64,000 nucleotides of DNA from an uncultured Sphingomonadaceae bacterium. Its GTDB lineage: Bacteria; Pseudomonadota; Alphaproteobacteria; Sphingomonadales; Sphingomonadaceae. The notes beneath the pieces were generated by a model that did not search any database, was not told the origin of the DNA, and saw only the letters and a list, made by a program, of their open reading frames with translations. The stretch spans positions 34,859-98,858 of the forward strand of contig CALKJZ010000003.1 in assembly GCA_937995515.1 (NCBI GenBank). Direction: 5' to 3'. A program made the translations under genes and the position numbers. Within the stretch, counting starts at the first letter, position 1, and the number at the start of each line of letters is the position of its first letter. This document shows, piece after piece, positions 8,507-18,400 of the stretch.

Positions 8507-10315
8507 GGCCTCGGCCTGCTGGAGCGCCCAGAGGGCGGCATAGACGCCGCCCCGGGCAACGAGCTCGGCATGGCGGCCGCGCTCGACGATGCGGCCCTCC
8601 TCCATCACCAGGATCTCGTCGGCATCGACGATCGTCGAAAGCCGGTGGGCGATGACGATCTGCGTGCGGCCGCGGCCGAGCCGGTCGAGCGCGTCCTGGA
8701 TGTCGGCCTCGGTTGCGCTGTCGAGCGCGCTCGTTGCCTCGTCGAGGATGAGGATCGGCGGATCCTTAAGGAGCGTGCGGGCGATGGCGACGCGCTGCTT
8801 CTCGCCGCCGGACAGCTTGAGGCCGCGCTCGCCCACCAGGGTCTGATAGCCGTCGGGCAGGCGGCTTGCGAAATCGTGGATCCGGGCGGCCCGCGCGGCG
8901 GCCTCGATCTCGGCCTCGCCTGCGCCCTCGCGGCCATATCCGATGTTGAAGCCGATCGTGTCGTTGAACAGCACCGTATCCTGCGGCACGATGCCAAGGG
9001 CCTGCCGGAGGCTTGCCTGCGTCACGTCGCGGATGTCCTGCCCGTCGATGCGGATGGCGCCCGAATCGACATCCCAGAAGCGGAAGAGCAGGCGCGCGAT
9101 GGTGGACTTGCCCGCGCCCGACGGCCCGACGATGGCCGTGCGCGTGCCGGCGGGCACGGTGAACGAGATGCCCTTCAGGATCTCGCGCCGCGGCTCGTAG
9201 CAAAAGCGCACATCCTCGAAGGTGACCGTGCCGGCTGCAACCTTGAGCGGCCGGGCATGGGCGGCGTCGACGATCTCGGGCTCGGTATCGAGCAGGCCGA
9301 ACATCGCCTCCATGTCGATGAGGCCCTGACGCACCTCGCGGTAGACCATGCCGAGGATGTCGAGCGGGCGGAACAGCTGCAGGAGCAGCGTGTTGACCAG
9401 CACCACATCGCCCGGGGTGAAGCGGCCATCCGCCCAGCCCCGCACGGTGAACGCCATGCCGGCGAACAGCATCAGGCTGGTGAGCAGCGACTGGCCGATG
9501 TTGAGGAGGGCCAGCGAGTTCTCGGAGCGGATGGCGGCCTCGGCATAGGCGCCGGCGGCCCGGCCGTAGCGCGCCTGCTCGAGCCGTTCGGCGTTGAAAT
9601 ACTTGACGGTCTCATAGTTGAGCAGCGCATCGACGGCGGTCGCCGAGGCGCGATTGTCGAGCTCGACGGTGCGGCGGCGCAGCTCCGAGCGCCATGCGGT
9701 CACCTTCCAGGTGAACAGCGCATAGGCCGCGACCATCGCCAGCGTTGCCACGACCAGCTCGGCGCCGATCCTGGTGCCGAAGATGACCAGCACGGCCGCA
9801 AGCTCGATGAGCACGGGGGCAAGGCTGAACAGCAGGAGGTAGAGCATCAGGTCGATGGACTTGGTGCCGCGCTCGATGATGCGGCTGAGCTGGCCGGTCT
9901 TGCGGTCGAGGTGGAAGCGCAGCGACAGGGCATGGAGGTGCGCGATCACGTGCGTGGCAAGGTTGCGGGTTGCCTCCTGCCCCACCCGCTCGAAGATGGT
10001 GTTGCGCAGATTGTCGAACAGCACGTTTGCAAAACGCGCCGCCGCATAGGCGGCGACCAGTGCCACCAGCACGGCCACGGTCCCGCCGGCCGCCGGCGGG
10101 CCGGCCATGCGGTCGACGAGCGCCTTGTAGGCGAACGGCATGACAAGGAGCGCGGCCTTGGCCAGCAGCACGAGGAGGAAGGCGGCCACCACCCGCAGCC
10201 GGAGGTCGGGCCGGTCGGCGGGCCAGAGATAGGGCAGGAAGCGCAGCAGCGTTGCAAGGCGCGCGTCGCCCTTCCGGGCCGGGTCTGCGGCGGGGGCGTG
10301 GGCGTGCGAGGTCAT
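8489..10315 (-). CDS. Atm1-type ABC exporter (fused permease and ATPase)
   Basis: A 608-residue half-transporter: about five to six membrane helices in residues 40-310 (for example VVAAFLLVLLAKAALLVMPF), then a nucleotide-binding domain with Walker A GPSGAGKST near residue 400, signature LSGGEKQR near 500, and Walker B ILILDEATSALD near 523. The membrane part (TGQLSRIIERGTKSI, NYETVKYFNAERLE) is characteristic of the Atm1/ABCB7 heavy-metal and glutathione-conjugate exporter family of the inner membrane, which acts as a homodimer. The substrate cannot be read from sequence. The start is supported by GGAAGGG upstream. It is divergent from the MBL hydrolase gene. Confidence 0.92.
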   Translation of the reverse strand: MTSHAHAPAADPARKGDARLATLLRFLPYLWPADRPDLRLRVVAAFLLVLLAKAALLVMPFAYKALVDRMAGPPAAGGTVAVLVALVAAYAAARFANVLFDNLRNTIFERVGQEATRNLATHVIAHLHALSLRFHLDRKTGQLSRIIERGTKSIDLMLYLLLFSLAPVLIELAAVLVIFGTRIGAELVVATLAMVAAYALFTWKVTAWRSELRRRTVELDNRASATAVDALLNYETVKYFNAERLEQARYGRAAGAYAEAAIRSENSLALLNIGQSLLTSLMLFAGMAFTVRGWADGRFTPGDVVLVNTLLLQLFRPLDILGMVYREVRQGLIDMEAMFGLLDTEPEIVDAAHARPLKVAAGTVTFEDVRFCYEPRREILKGISFTVPAGTRTAIVGPSGAGKSTIARLLFRFWDVDSGAIRIDGQDIRDVTQASLRQALGIVPQDTVLFNDTIGFNIGYGREGAGEAEIEAAARAARIHDFASRLPDGYQTLVGERGLKLSGGEKQRVAIARTLLKDPPILILDEATSALDSATEADIQDALDRLGRGRTQIVIAHRLSTIVDADEILVMEEGRIVERGRHAELVARGGVYAALWALQQAEAAAAGG

Positions 10316-10395
10316 CGCGGCCCTTCCTGCCCCATCGCCTGCCGGTTCGCCAAGCGGGGGTGGACGGATGGCGGCAGGCCCCCCATGTGCGCGGC

Positions 10396-11070
10396 ATGGA
10401 CGAGACCAGTGTGCCGCCGCTCAGGGCCGTCGTGATCCCGGTCACGCCGCTTGCGCAGAATGCCACCCTCCTGTGGTGCACGCGCAGCATGCGCGGCGCG
10501 TTGACCGACCCGGGCGGCGATCTCGACCGGCTGATCGAAGTGGCCCGCGGGCATGGCGTGACAATCGAGAAGCTGCTGGTGACGCACGGCCACATCGACC
10601 ATTGCGGCGAGGCCGGGGTGCTGGCGCGCCGGCTCGGCGTGCCGATCGAGGGGCCACACCCCGACGACCGGTTCTGGATCGAGATGAACCCGATGATCGG
10701 CGCGCAATATGGCGTGCCGGGTGCCACCGCCTTCGAGCCCGACCGCTGGCTGCACCAGGGCGACCGGGTGCGGGTGGGCGACCTCGTGCTCGACGTGCTG
10801 CATTGCCCCGGCCACACGCCCGGCCATGTCGTATTCCATCATCCGCCCTCGAAGCTGGCCATCGTGGGCGACGTGCTGTTCCAGGGCTCGGTGGGGCGGA
10901 CGGACTTTCCGCGCGGGAGTTTCGACGATCTCGTGCGGAGTATCACCACGCGGCTGTGGCCACTGGGCGAGGATGTGACCTTCGTGCCCGGCCACGGCCC
11001 GCTTTCGACCTTCGGCGCCGAGCGGCGGTCGAACCCGTTCGTCGGCGACCGGGTGCTGGCCCGGGCCTGA
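10396..11070 (+). CDS. metallo-beta-lactamase-fold hydrolase (glyoxalase II-like)
   Basis: A 224-residue MBL-fold protein with the metal-binding THGHIDHCGE motif at about residues 63-72, a third ligand His in CPGHTPGH, the bridging Asp in IVGDVLFQGSVGRTD and the last His in VPGHGPLS. Spacing and the FQGSVGRTDF segment match the YcbL/glyoxalase II-like group, which hydrolyses thioesters such as S-lactoylglutathione or persulfides. The exact substrate is unknown. The ATG at 10396 gives the family-length N-terminus. It converges on the DUF937 gene. Confidence 0.88.
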   Translation: MDETSVPPLRAVVIPVTPLAQNATLLWCTRSMRGALTDPGGDLDRLIEVARGHGVTIEKLLVTHGHIDHCGEAGVLARRLGVPIEGPHPDDRFWIEMNPMIGAQYGVPGATAFEPDRWLHQGDRVRVGDLVLDVLHCPGHTPGHVVFHHPPSKLAIVGDVLFQGSVGRTDFPRGSFDDLVRSITTRLWPLGEDVTFVPGHGPLSTFGAERRSNPFVGDRVLARA

Positions 11071-11079
11071 GGCCGCGGC

Positions 11080-11694
11080 TCAGCCGGGGCGGCCTCCCTT
11101 CGTCATCCGGAGGATGTCGTTGAGCGGGTTGCCGTCGCCATCCATGTCGAGCATCGCGGCGACGCCTGCGAGGCCGGCCGCTGTTCCCGCCCCCCGGGCT
11201 GCGCTGCCCCCGGTGACGGCCCCGACGACCTGGTTGACCAGCCCGGCGAGCCCGCCTTCGCCCGCCGGCGCCCCGCCCGCAGGCGCGGCATCGGCCGTCT
11301 TGGCGAGGAAGCCGGCTGCGGCCATCGCGAGCATGGGCAGCAGCCTGCGCAAAAGATCCGCGCTCACCCCGCTGGCAGATGCCGCCTCGGAGGCGACTGC
11401 GCGGCTCACCTCCTTCGAGCCGAAGATCCGGCCGAGGACGTCGTTGCCCGTGCTGACCGGCGTGGGCTCGGGCGCGAGAACCCGGTCGAGGAGGCTGGCG
11501 CCGCCGGCCTGCTGCACCATGCCGATGAGGCCCTCCAGCCCGCCGGGCCCGGCCTTTGCGCTGTTCCTGAAGCCGCCGAGCACGGCCGGAAGTAGCGCCT
11601 GTGCACCCGCCTCGACCGTCTGCGGATCGACGCCGAGTTCCCGTGCCATCTGCGCAAGGCCCTCTGCCCCGCCGACCGCCTCGAGCATGTTCAT
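11080..11694 (-). CDS. DUF937-family protein
   Basis: A 204-residue protein of unknown function resembling DUF937 (YidB-related) proteins: an amphipathic N-terminal region (LAQMARELGVDPQTVEAG), a Gly/Ala-rich core (LLPAVLGGF, LLPMLAMAAAGFLAK) and a C-terminal DMDGDGNPLNDILRM segment, in which the Asp-rich loop resembles a calcium-binding dockerin-like or EF-hand-like turn. A long Ala/Gly linker occupies residues 130-180. The start MNMLEAVGG is preferred, preceded by an AAGGGGG Shine-Dalgarno-like run. No export signal is evident. Stop codons of this gene and the hydrolase gene are nine bases apart. Confidence 0.75.
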   Translation of the reverse strand: MNMLEAVGGAEGLAQMARELGVDPQTVEAGAQALLPAVLGGFRNSAKAGPGGLEGLIGMVQQAGGASLLDRVLAPEPTPVSTGNDVLGRIFGSKEVSRAVASEAASASGVSADLLRRLLPMLAMAAAGFLAKTADAAPAGGAPAGEGGLAGLVNQVVGAVTGGSAARGAGTAAGLAGVAAMLDMDGDGNPLNDILRMTKGGRPG

Positions 11695-11835
11695 GGGGCG
11701 CCCCCTTTTTGCCGGATCCCGGCCAACACCGTGCCCGAAGAGCCCGCGCGCTGCAACGGCCGTGTGCGCCACGTGCCGGTTCCGGCGGCCGCCCGGCCCG
11801 GCTATGGAAGGGCGGCGAGCCGAGGGAGCAAGGCG

Positions 11836-13143
11836 ATGGACAATGCGGAAGACCCGGCCGGTACCGGCGCGCGCCGGCGGCCCCGGCCCGACGTCACGGC
11901 GATCGGCAACCGGCGGCTCAGGCCCGCGACGCTCATGATGGGCCACGGGTTCGACCCGGCCCTTTCCGAGGGCGCGCTGAAGCCGCCCATCTTTCTGACC
12001 TCGACCTTCGTGTTCGAAAGCGCGGCCGAGGGCAAGCGCCACTTCGAGGGTGTGACGGGCCGCCGCCCCGGCGGTGCCGAGGGGCTCGTCTATTCGCGCT
12101 TCAACGGGCCCAACCAGGAGATCCTCGAGGACCGGCTGGGCGTGTGGGAGGATGCGGAAGACGCGCTCTCCTTCTCATCCGGCATGTCGGCGATCGCAAC
12201 GCTGCTTCTCACCTTCTGCCAGCCGGGCGACATGATCGTGCATTCCGGCCCGCTCTATGCCGCAACCGAGACGCTGATCGCGCGCATCCTCGGCCGGTTC
12301 GGGATCGGCTGGATGGACTTTCCGGCCGATGCGGGGGAAGAGACGATCGCGCAGGTGATGGAGGCTGCGGCCCGGAAGGGCCGGGTGGCGCTTGTCTATG
12401 TTGAAAGCCCTGCGAACCCGACCAACGTGCTGGTGGACATCGAAGCCGTCTGCCGGGCGCGGGCGCGCGTGCTTGCCGATGCGCCGCCGCCGGTTGCCAT
12501 CGACAACACCTTCCTCGGCCCGCTGTGGCAGAAGCCGCTGGCGCATGGCGCGGACCTTTCGGTCTATTCGCTCACCAAATATGCCGGCGGCCACTCCGAC
12601 CTCGTGGCCGGAGCCGTGGTGGGCCCGGCCGCGCACATCAACAAGGTGCGGATGATGCGCAACACGCTTGGCACCATCACCGATCCGCACACGGCCTGGA
12701 TGCTCCTGCGCTCGCTCGAGACGCTGGAGCTCAGGATGACGCGCGCGGGCGCGAATGCGGCGCGCGTGTGCGACTTCCTGTCGGGCCATCCGAAGGTGGA
12801 GCGGGTGGGCTACCTCGGCTTTCTCGCCGGGGAAGACAGCCACCAGGGCGCGATCTATCGCCGCCAGTGCAGCGGCGCGGGCTCCACCCTCTCGCTCTAT
12901 CTGAAGGGCGGCGAGAAGGAGGCCTTTGCCTTCCTCGACGCGCTGGTGATCGCAAAGCTTGCAGTGAGCCTCGGCGGCACCGAGACCCTGGCCAGCCACC
13001 CGGCGGCAATGACGCACCTCTCGGTGCCGGAGGCGCGCAAGGCCGCACTCGGCATCACCGACAATCTGGTGCGGATCTCGATCGGGGTGGAGGACCCGGA
13101 CGATCTCATCGCCGATTTCGAGCAGGCGCTCGCGGCGATCTGA
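11836..13143 (+). CDS. cystathionine gamma-synthase family PLP enzyme
   Basis: A 435-residue Cys/Met metabolism PLP-dependent enzyme. The PLP lysine is Lys248 in YSLTKYAGGHSD; SSGMSAIATLL, YVESPANPTN and the C-terminal SLGGTETLASHPAAMTH are all family signatures. This branch (cystathionine gamma-synthase, methionine gamma-lyase or similar) makes or breaks C-S bonds in sulfur amino acids. The 60-residue N-terminus before PPIFLTSTFVFES is longer than in MetB. Which reaction it performs is not decidable here, especially because a second enzyme of the superfamily (metZ) lies at 20302-21507. The start is supported by GAGGGA at 11822-11827; a GCTATG element at 11801-11806 is a possible -10. Confidence 0.88.
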   Translation: MDNAEDPAGTGARRRPRPDVTAIGNRRLRPATLMMGHGFDPALSEGALKPPIFLTSTFVFESAAEGKRHFEGVTGRRPGGAEGLVYSRFNGPNQEILEDRLGVWEDAEDALSFSSGMSAIATLLLTFCQPGDMIVHSGPLYAATETLIARILGRFGIGWMDFPADAGEETIAQVMEAAARKGRVALVYVESPANPTNVLVDIEAVCRARARVLADAPPPVAIDNTFLGPLWQKPLAHGADLSVYSLTKYAGGHSDLVAGAVVGPAAHINKVRMMRNTLGTITDPHTAWMLLRSLETLELRMTRAGANAARVCDFLSGHPKVERVGYLGFLAGEDSHQGAIYRRQCSGAGSTLSLYLKGGEKEAFAFLDALVIAKLAVSLGGTETLASHPAAMTHLSVPEARKAALGITDNLVRISIGVEDPDDLIADFEQALAAI

Positions 13144-13147
13144 GCCC

Positions 13148-13167
13148 GGCCGGCGCCCCTGCCGGCC
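13148..13167 (+). terminator. GC hairpin after the PLP-enzyme gene
   Basis: GGCCGGC, 6-base loop, GCCGGCC: a perfect 7-bp stem starting four bases after the stop codon. No U-tract follows, as is common in this very GC-rich sequence. Confidence 0.4.
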
Positions 13168-13470
13168 GGCCGTGCACCCGGGCGCGACCGCCCCGGCGGG
13201 CCGTGGTCAGGCCCGGCAGGTGGCGGCGGCCTGGCGCCGGAGCGCGCGGCCCGGAAGGCCGAAACCGGCATCGAGACGCGCCCAGCTCGCAGGCGCTGGC
13301 ACGACACCGCGAGGAGGCAGGCGCTGACGGCCGATGCGGATGACGCCCTTTTCGCCGTTGTCCGTGCCGCGCAGGTCGATGGCAAGCAGGCCATGGACGA
13401 GGCCCAGCCGGCCGGGGCGCCCCCTCTGCCATGCCTTGGTTTTGCAATGCGCGCGTGCGAAGGCGGTGCC
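13168..13470. other. 303-base intergenic stretch without a supported gene
   Basis: Nothing can be called with confidence. A minus-strand frame ending with TGA at 13207 is strongly biased to G/C at third positions over about 60 codons (LAIDLRGTDNGEKGVIRIGR and onward), but it has no ATG, GTG or TTG upstream and no recognised domain. It may be a decayed gene end or chance. Confidence 0.5.
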
Positions 13471-14301
13471 ATGGACATCCGGCCGCAAGCCCGCCCCCGC
13501 CCCCGGCTCCCGGCCGTGCTGCGGGGGCTGGCCACGCTCGGTGTTGCCGCCCTGGGGCTTCCCGCCCACGCCTGGGGGCCGACGGGCCACCGGGTGATCG
13601 GGCTCATGGCCGAGCGCTATGTCGCGCCGAAGGCGCGTGCGGGGCTCGTCGAGATTCTCGGCACCGAGAGCCTTGCCGAGGCCTCCACCTGGCCCGACTT
13701 CATGCGCTCCTCGCCCGAGACCTTCTGGCGCTTCCAGGCAGGCCCGTGGCACTTCGTGACCGTGCCCGACGGCAGGACGTGGGAGGAGGTGGGCCCGCCG
13801 CCGGGTGGCGATGCGATCACCGCGCTGCGCCAGTTCGCCGCCACGGTGCGCAACCGCGAGGCGCCGCTCGCCGACCGGCAGCTGGCGCTGCGCTTCATCA
13901 TCCACATCGTTGGCGATCTCTCGCAGCCGCTGCACGTGGGCAACGGGCGCGACCGCGGCGGCAACGACGTGCGCGTGAGCTTCTTCGGCCGCCCGACCAA
14001 CCTGCACGCGCTGTGGGATTCGGGCATCATCGACTCCGAGCAGCTGTCGCACAGCGAATGGGCCGAGTGGCTGGACCGGCGGCTGACGCCGGAGCAGCTG
14101 CGCGACTGGTCGTCGGCCGACCCGCTGCAGTGGGTGGCAGACGCGCAGGCGGTCCGCGGCCGGCTCTACCCCGCAGGCGGCACCGAGCTCGGCTATCCTT
14201 ACGTGTTCGAGCACCTCGACACGCTGCGCGCGCAGCTGGCCAAGGGCGGGCTCCGCACGGCGGCCTATCTCAACTGGCTGTTCGACGCGCCCGCCCGTTG
14301 A
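13471..14301 (+). CDS. secreted S1/P1 nuclease
   Basis: A 276-residue secreted single-strand nuclease/3'-nucleotidase of the S1/P1 family, which uses three zinc ions. The signal peptide ends PAHA, and the mature protein would start with Trp (WGPTGHRVIGLMAE), whose N-terminal amine is a zinc ligand in this family. Further ligands are visible in the segments AEASTWPDFMRS, GPWHFVTVPD, RFIIHIVGDLSQPLHVG (two His and Asp) and NLHALWDSGI. Starts at 13447 and 13471 are both in frame; the later one gives a normal signal peptide. The stop codon overlaps the -35 box of argB. Confidence 0.9.
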   Translation: MDIRPQARPRPRLPAVLRGLATLGVAALGLPAHAWGPTGHRVIGLMAERYVAPKARAGLVEILGTESLAEASTWPDFMRSSPETFWRFQAGPWHFVTVPDGRTWEEVGPPPGGDAITALRQFAATVRNREAPLADRQLALRFIIHIVGDLSQPLHVGNGRDRGGNDVRVSFFGRPTNLHALWDSGIIDSEQLSHSEWAEWLDRRLTPEQLRDWSSADPLQWVADAQAVRGRLYPAGGTELGYPYVFEHLDTLRAQLAKGGLRTAAYLNWLFDAPAR

Positions 14302-14323
14302 CGGCGGCGCGCCCGCGCCTATG
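14298..14323 (+). promoter_or_regulatory. promoter of argB
   Basis: TTGACG at 14298-14303 is a near-perfect -35, overlapping the nuclease stop codon. After a 14-base spacer comes CCTATG at 14318-14323, and the argB ATG is 11 bases further. The mRNA leader would be only a few bases long. Confidence 0.6.
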
Positions 14324-14334
14324 CGGGGCCGGCC

Positions 14335-15258
14335 ATGAGTGCTGCCAAACCCCACGCCGGTATCGCCCACGCGGCACCGGCCGACATGCTCGCCAAGACG
14401 CAGGTGCTTGTCGAGGCGCTGCCCTATCTGCAGCGCTACGCGGGCGCGACCTTCGTCGTGAAATATGGCGGCCACGCCATGGGCGAGCCGGCGCTTGCGC
14501 AGGATTTCGCGCAGGATATCGTGCTGCTGAAGCAGGTCGGCATCCGCCCGGTGGTGGTGCATGGCGGCGGCCCGCAGATCGGTGCGATGCTCGCCCGGCT
14601 GGGCCATGAGAGCCGGTTCGTCGACGGCCTGCGCGTGACGGACGCCGCCACCGCCGAGGTGGCCGAGATGGTGCTTTGCGCGATCAACAAGCAGCTTGTT
14701 TCGTGGATCAATGCCGCAGGCGGGCGCGCGGTGGGTCTTTCGGGCAAAGACGGGCACCTCGTGCGCGTGGCGAAGGTCGAAGGGCGCGTGCGCGACCCCG
14801 AAAGCGCGATCGAACGGGCCGTCGATCTCGGCTTCGTGGGCGCGCCCGCCGAGGTGCGGCGCGACCTCATCGACCATCTGACCGCAGGCGGCTTCATCCC
14901 CGTGGTGGCGCCGGTGGGCTTCGGGGCGGATGGCGGCACCTGGAACATCAATGCCGACACCATGGCCGGCGCGATTGCCGCAGCACTCGGCGCGGCAAGG
15001 CTGTTTCTGCTGACGGACGTGCCCGGCGTGCTGGCCAAGGATGGCAGCCTGCTCACCGATCTTTCGCCCGCGCGAATCGCCGCGCTGCGCGCGGACGGCA
15101 CGATCGCAGGCGGAATGATCCCCAAGCTCGAGACCTGCGTTGCGGCGGTGGAGGGCGGCGCGGATGCCGCCGTCATCCTCGATGGCCGGGTGCCGCACGC
15201 CATGCTGCTCGAGATCTTCACCCGCAAAGGCGCCGGCACGCTCGTCCGGCGTGACTGA
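14335..15258 (+). CDS. argB: acetylglutamate kinase
   Basis: Phosphorylates N-acetyl-L-glutamate with ATP, the second and usually arginine-controlled step of arginine biosynthesis. The 307-residue product has the glycine-rich [10 protein letters not shown] (catalytic Lys about 43), [14 protein letters not shown], the substrate-binding [17 protein letters not shown] and the C-terminal [17 protein letters not shown] with the second catalytic Lys. The roughly 20 residues before [20 protein letters not shown] form an N-terminal helix of the kind used for arginine-sensitive hexamer formation. It has its own promoter with almost no leader. No other arg genes are present in the window. Confidence 0.96.
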   Translation: MSAAKPHAGIAHAAPADMLAKTQVLVEALPYLQRYAGATFVVKYGGHAMGEPALAQDFAQDIVLLKQVGIRPVVVHGGGPQIGAMLARLGHESRFVDGLRVTDAATAEVAEMVLCAINKQLVSWINAAGGRAVGLSGKDGHLVRVAKVEGRVRDPESAIERAVDLGFVGAPAEVRRDLIDHLTAGGFIPVVAPVGFGADGGTWNINADTMAGAIAAALGAARLFLLTDVPGVLAKDGSLLTDLSPARIAALRADGTIAGGMIPKLETCVAAVEGGADAAVILDGRVPHAMLLEIFTRKGAGTLVRRD

Positions 15259-15262
15259 GGCG

Positions 15263-15319
15263 GCGCGACCGATGCCGCGCGACCGATGCGCCGGGACACG
15301 CCTGTGGCGCGACCGATGC
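15263..15319 (+). repeat. three copies of GCGCGACCGATGC
   Basis: Perfect 13-base copies start at 15263, 15277 and 15307, all on the same strand in the gap between argB and dnaE2. The first two are head-to-tail with one base between them. Confidence 0.75.
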
Positions 15320-15390
15320 GGCGCGGCGGGAGGCGGCTCCGCCAGCCCCCGCTCCCTCGACCTCGCGGGGTCTCTCTTTCGAATCAACAA

Positions 15391-15405
15391 GAACAAATAT
15401 AGAAC
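15391..15405 (+). promoter_or_regulatory. LexA (SOS) box of dnaE2
   Basis: GAAC at 15391-15394, seven bases, GAAC at 15402-15405: a perfect match to the alphaproteobacterial LexA site GTTC-N7-GTTC read on the other strand. The spacer (AAATATA) lies where a -10 would be, and the box ends nine bases before the dnaE2 ATG, so bound LexA would block polymerase. Confidence 0.9.
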
Positions 15406-15414
15406 AAATGGGCC

Positions 15415-18400
15415 ATGCGCCCCGCCCTCCCCGCCTTCTGCCCGCAGGCCGCCTCGCACTTCTCGCTGCTCGCCGGAGCCTCGTCGGCCGACGAGCTGTT
15501 CGCCGCTGCGGCCGTCCTCGGCTGGGATGCGCTCGCCATCACCGACCGCAACACGGTGGGCGGGCTCGTGCGCGCGCATCTCGCCGCACGCGCAACCGGC
15601 GTGCGCCACGTGCCCGGCTGCCGGCTCGATCTCGCGCGGGACGATGGCACGCCGGGCCCATCGCTCCTGGCCTATCCGCGCGATGTGGCTGGCTGGGCCA
15701 GCCTGTGCCGGCTGCTGACGCTGGGCAAGCGCCGGGCGCCCAAGGGCGCGTGCACCCTCTTCTGGGCCGATGTGGCCGCCCATGCCGCAGGCCTCGAGGC
15801 GGTGCTGCTGCCCGGGCGGCTCCGGACCGGCGACGGCGAGACGTTCCGCGAGATCTTCGCCGCCAGCGGCCGGCTGGGCGTTGCGCTGCGCCGGCTGCCG
15901 GGCGAGGCGGCGCGCCTCGACCGGCTGGGCGCCTTCGCGCGCCGTCTCGGGCTTCCCGTCATCGCGCTTGCCGACGTGCTCTACCACGACCCGGGGCGGC
16001 GGATGCTGGCCGATGTGCTGGCCTGCATCCGCCTGAGGTGCACCATCGACGAGCTGGGCTGGCGGCGCGAGCGCCATGCCGACCGGCACCTGCCCGCGCC
16101 CGCCGAAATGGCGCGCCGCTTTGCCGCCTGGCCGGAGGCGCTGGCCGAATGCGGCCGGCTGCTCGAGCGGCTTTCCTTCTCGCTTGCCGATCTGCGCTAC
16201 CAGTATCCCGAGGAGCGGCCGGACCCTTCGCTCAGCCCGCAGCAGACGCTGGAGAAGCTGACCTGGGAGGGCGCGGCGGCGCGCTATGCCCATGGGGTGC
16301 CCGAGGCGGTGCGGGCCCAGCTGGCGCACGAGCTCGCGCTCATCGGGACCATGGGCTATGCGCCCTACTTCCTGACCGTGCACGCCATCGTGCGCTTTGC
16401 CCGCGCGCGCGGGATCCTCTGCCAGGGGCGGGGAAGCGCTGCCAACTCGGCGGTCTGCTACGTGCTGGGCATCACGGCCATCGATCCCGTCCGCTCCGAA
16501 CTGCTGTTCGAGCGCTTCATCTCCACCGAGCGCAACGAGCCGCCCGACATCGATGTCGATTTCGAGCATGAGCGGCGCGAGGAGGTGATCCAGTGGATCT
16601 ACGACCATTATGGCCGCGACCGGGCGGCGCTGACCGCCGTCGTCTCGCGCTTCCGCGCGCGCGGCGCGGTGCGCGAGGTGGGCAAGGCGCTCGGCCTGCC
16701 GCAGGATATGACGGCAGCGCTCGCCGGGCAGGTGTGGGGCTGGTCGTCGGACGGGGTGTCGGAGCGGCACGCGGCCGACCTCGGCCTCAACCTCGACGAG
16801 CCGCGCCTGCGGCTGACACTCGACCTCGCACGCCAGCTCATCGGCACGCCGCGCCACCTCTCGCAGCATCCCGGCGGCTTCGTGCTGACCGAGCGGCCGC
16901 TGTGCGATCTCGTGCCCATCGAGCCGGCCGCCATGGACGGGCGGCAGGTGATCGAATGGGAAAAGGACGACATCGAGGCGCTGCACTTCATGAAGGTCGA
17001 CGTGCTGGGGCTGGGGATGCTGGGGTGCATGCGCCGCGCCTTCGACCTGCTTCGCGCACACAAGGGGGTGGCGATGGATCTTGCCACCATCCCCGCGGAA
17101 GACCCGGCCACCTATGCGATGATCCGCCGGGCCGACACGGTCGGCGTGTTCCAGATCGAAAGCCGGGCACAGATGTCGATGCTGCCGCGGCTGAAACCCA
17201 CGACCTTCTACGATCTCGTGATCGAGGTGGCGATCGTGCGCCCCGGGCCCATCCAGGGGGACATGGTGCACCCCTATCTGCGGCGGCGCGAGGGCAGGGA
17301 GCCGGTGACCTTCCCCTCCCCCGCGCTGGAGCGGGTGCTGGGCAAGACGCTCGGCGTGCCGCTGTTCCAGGAGCAGGCGATGAAGGTTGCAATCGCATGT
17401 GCCGGATTCACGCCGTCCGAGGCCGACGCGCTCCGGCGCGCCATGGCCACCTTTAAGTTCACCGGCGGGGTCGCCCATTTCCGCGACAAGCTGATCGCCG
17501 GCATGGTGGCGCGCGGCTATGACGCGGCGTTCGCCGAGAAGACCTTCCGGCAGATCGAGGGCTTCGGCTCCTACGGCTTCCCGGAAAGCCATGCCGCCTC
17601 CTTCGCGCTCATCGCCTATGCCTCCTCGTGGATGAAGTGCCACCACCCGGAGATCTTCGCCTGCGCGCTGCTCAACGCCCAGCCGATGGGCTTTTATGCC
17701 CCCGCGCAGATCGTGCGCGACGCGCAGGCGCACGGTGTCGGGGTGCGCCCCGTCTCGATCGACGACAGCCGGTGGGACTGCACGCTGGAGCCGGCCGACG
17801 GCGGCGGCCTGGCCCTGCGCCTCGGCCTGCGCATGGTGCGCGGGCTCGCCCGGGCGGAGGCCGAGGCGCTTGTCGCCGCAGCCGCCGCGCACCGCGGCTG
17901 CCGCGACATGGGCCTGCTGCACCGCGCCAGCGGGGTTTCGCGCGCAGCAATCGAGCGACTTGCCGAGGCCGACGCCTTTGCCGCCTGGGGGCTTTCGCGG
18001 CGCGAGGCCCTGTGGGCGGCCAGGGCGCTGGGCGAGGCGCCGCTGCCGCTTTTTGCTGCGGCCGATGCTGCGCAGCATGGCGCCGAGCCCGACGTGCGGC
18101 TGCGCCCGATGGCGGAGGGCGCGGAGGTGGTGGAGGACTATCGCGCCGTCTCGCTCACGCTGCGCGCGCACCCGCTCGCCTTCCTGCGCCGGGAACTGGG
18201 GCGGCAGCGCTTCCGGCCGCTGGCGGAGATTGCCACAGCGCCCGACGGCCGCGCGCTTGCCACTGCCGGGATCGTGCTGGTGCGGCAGAAGCCGGGCTCG
18301 GCCAGGGGCGTGATGTTCGTGACCCTGGAGGACGAGACGGCCACCGGCAATCTCATCATCTGGCCCCGGCTGTTCGAGGAGCAGCGGCGGCTGATCCTTT

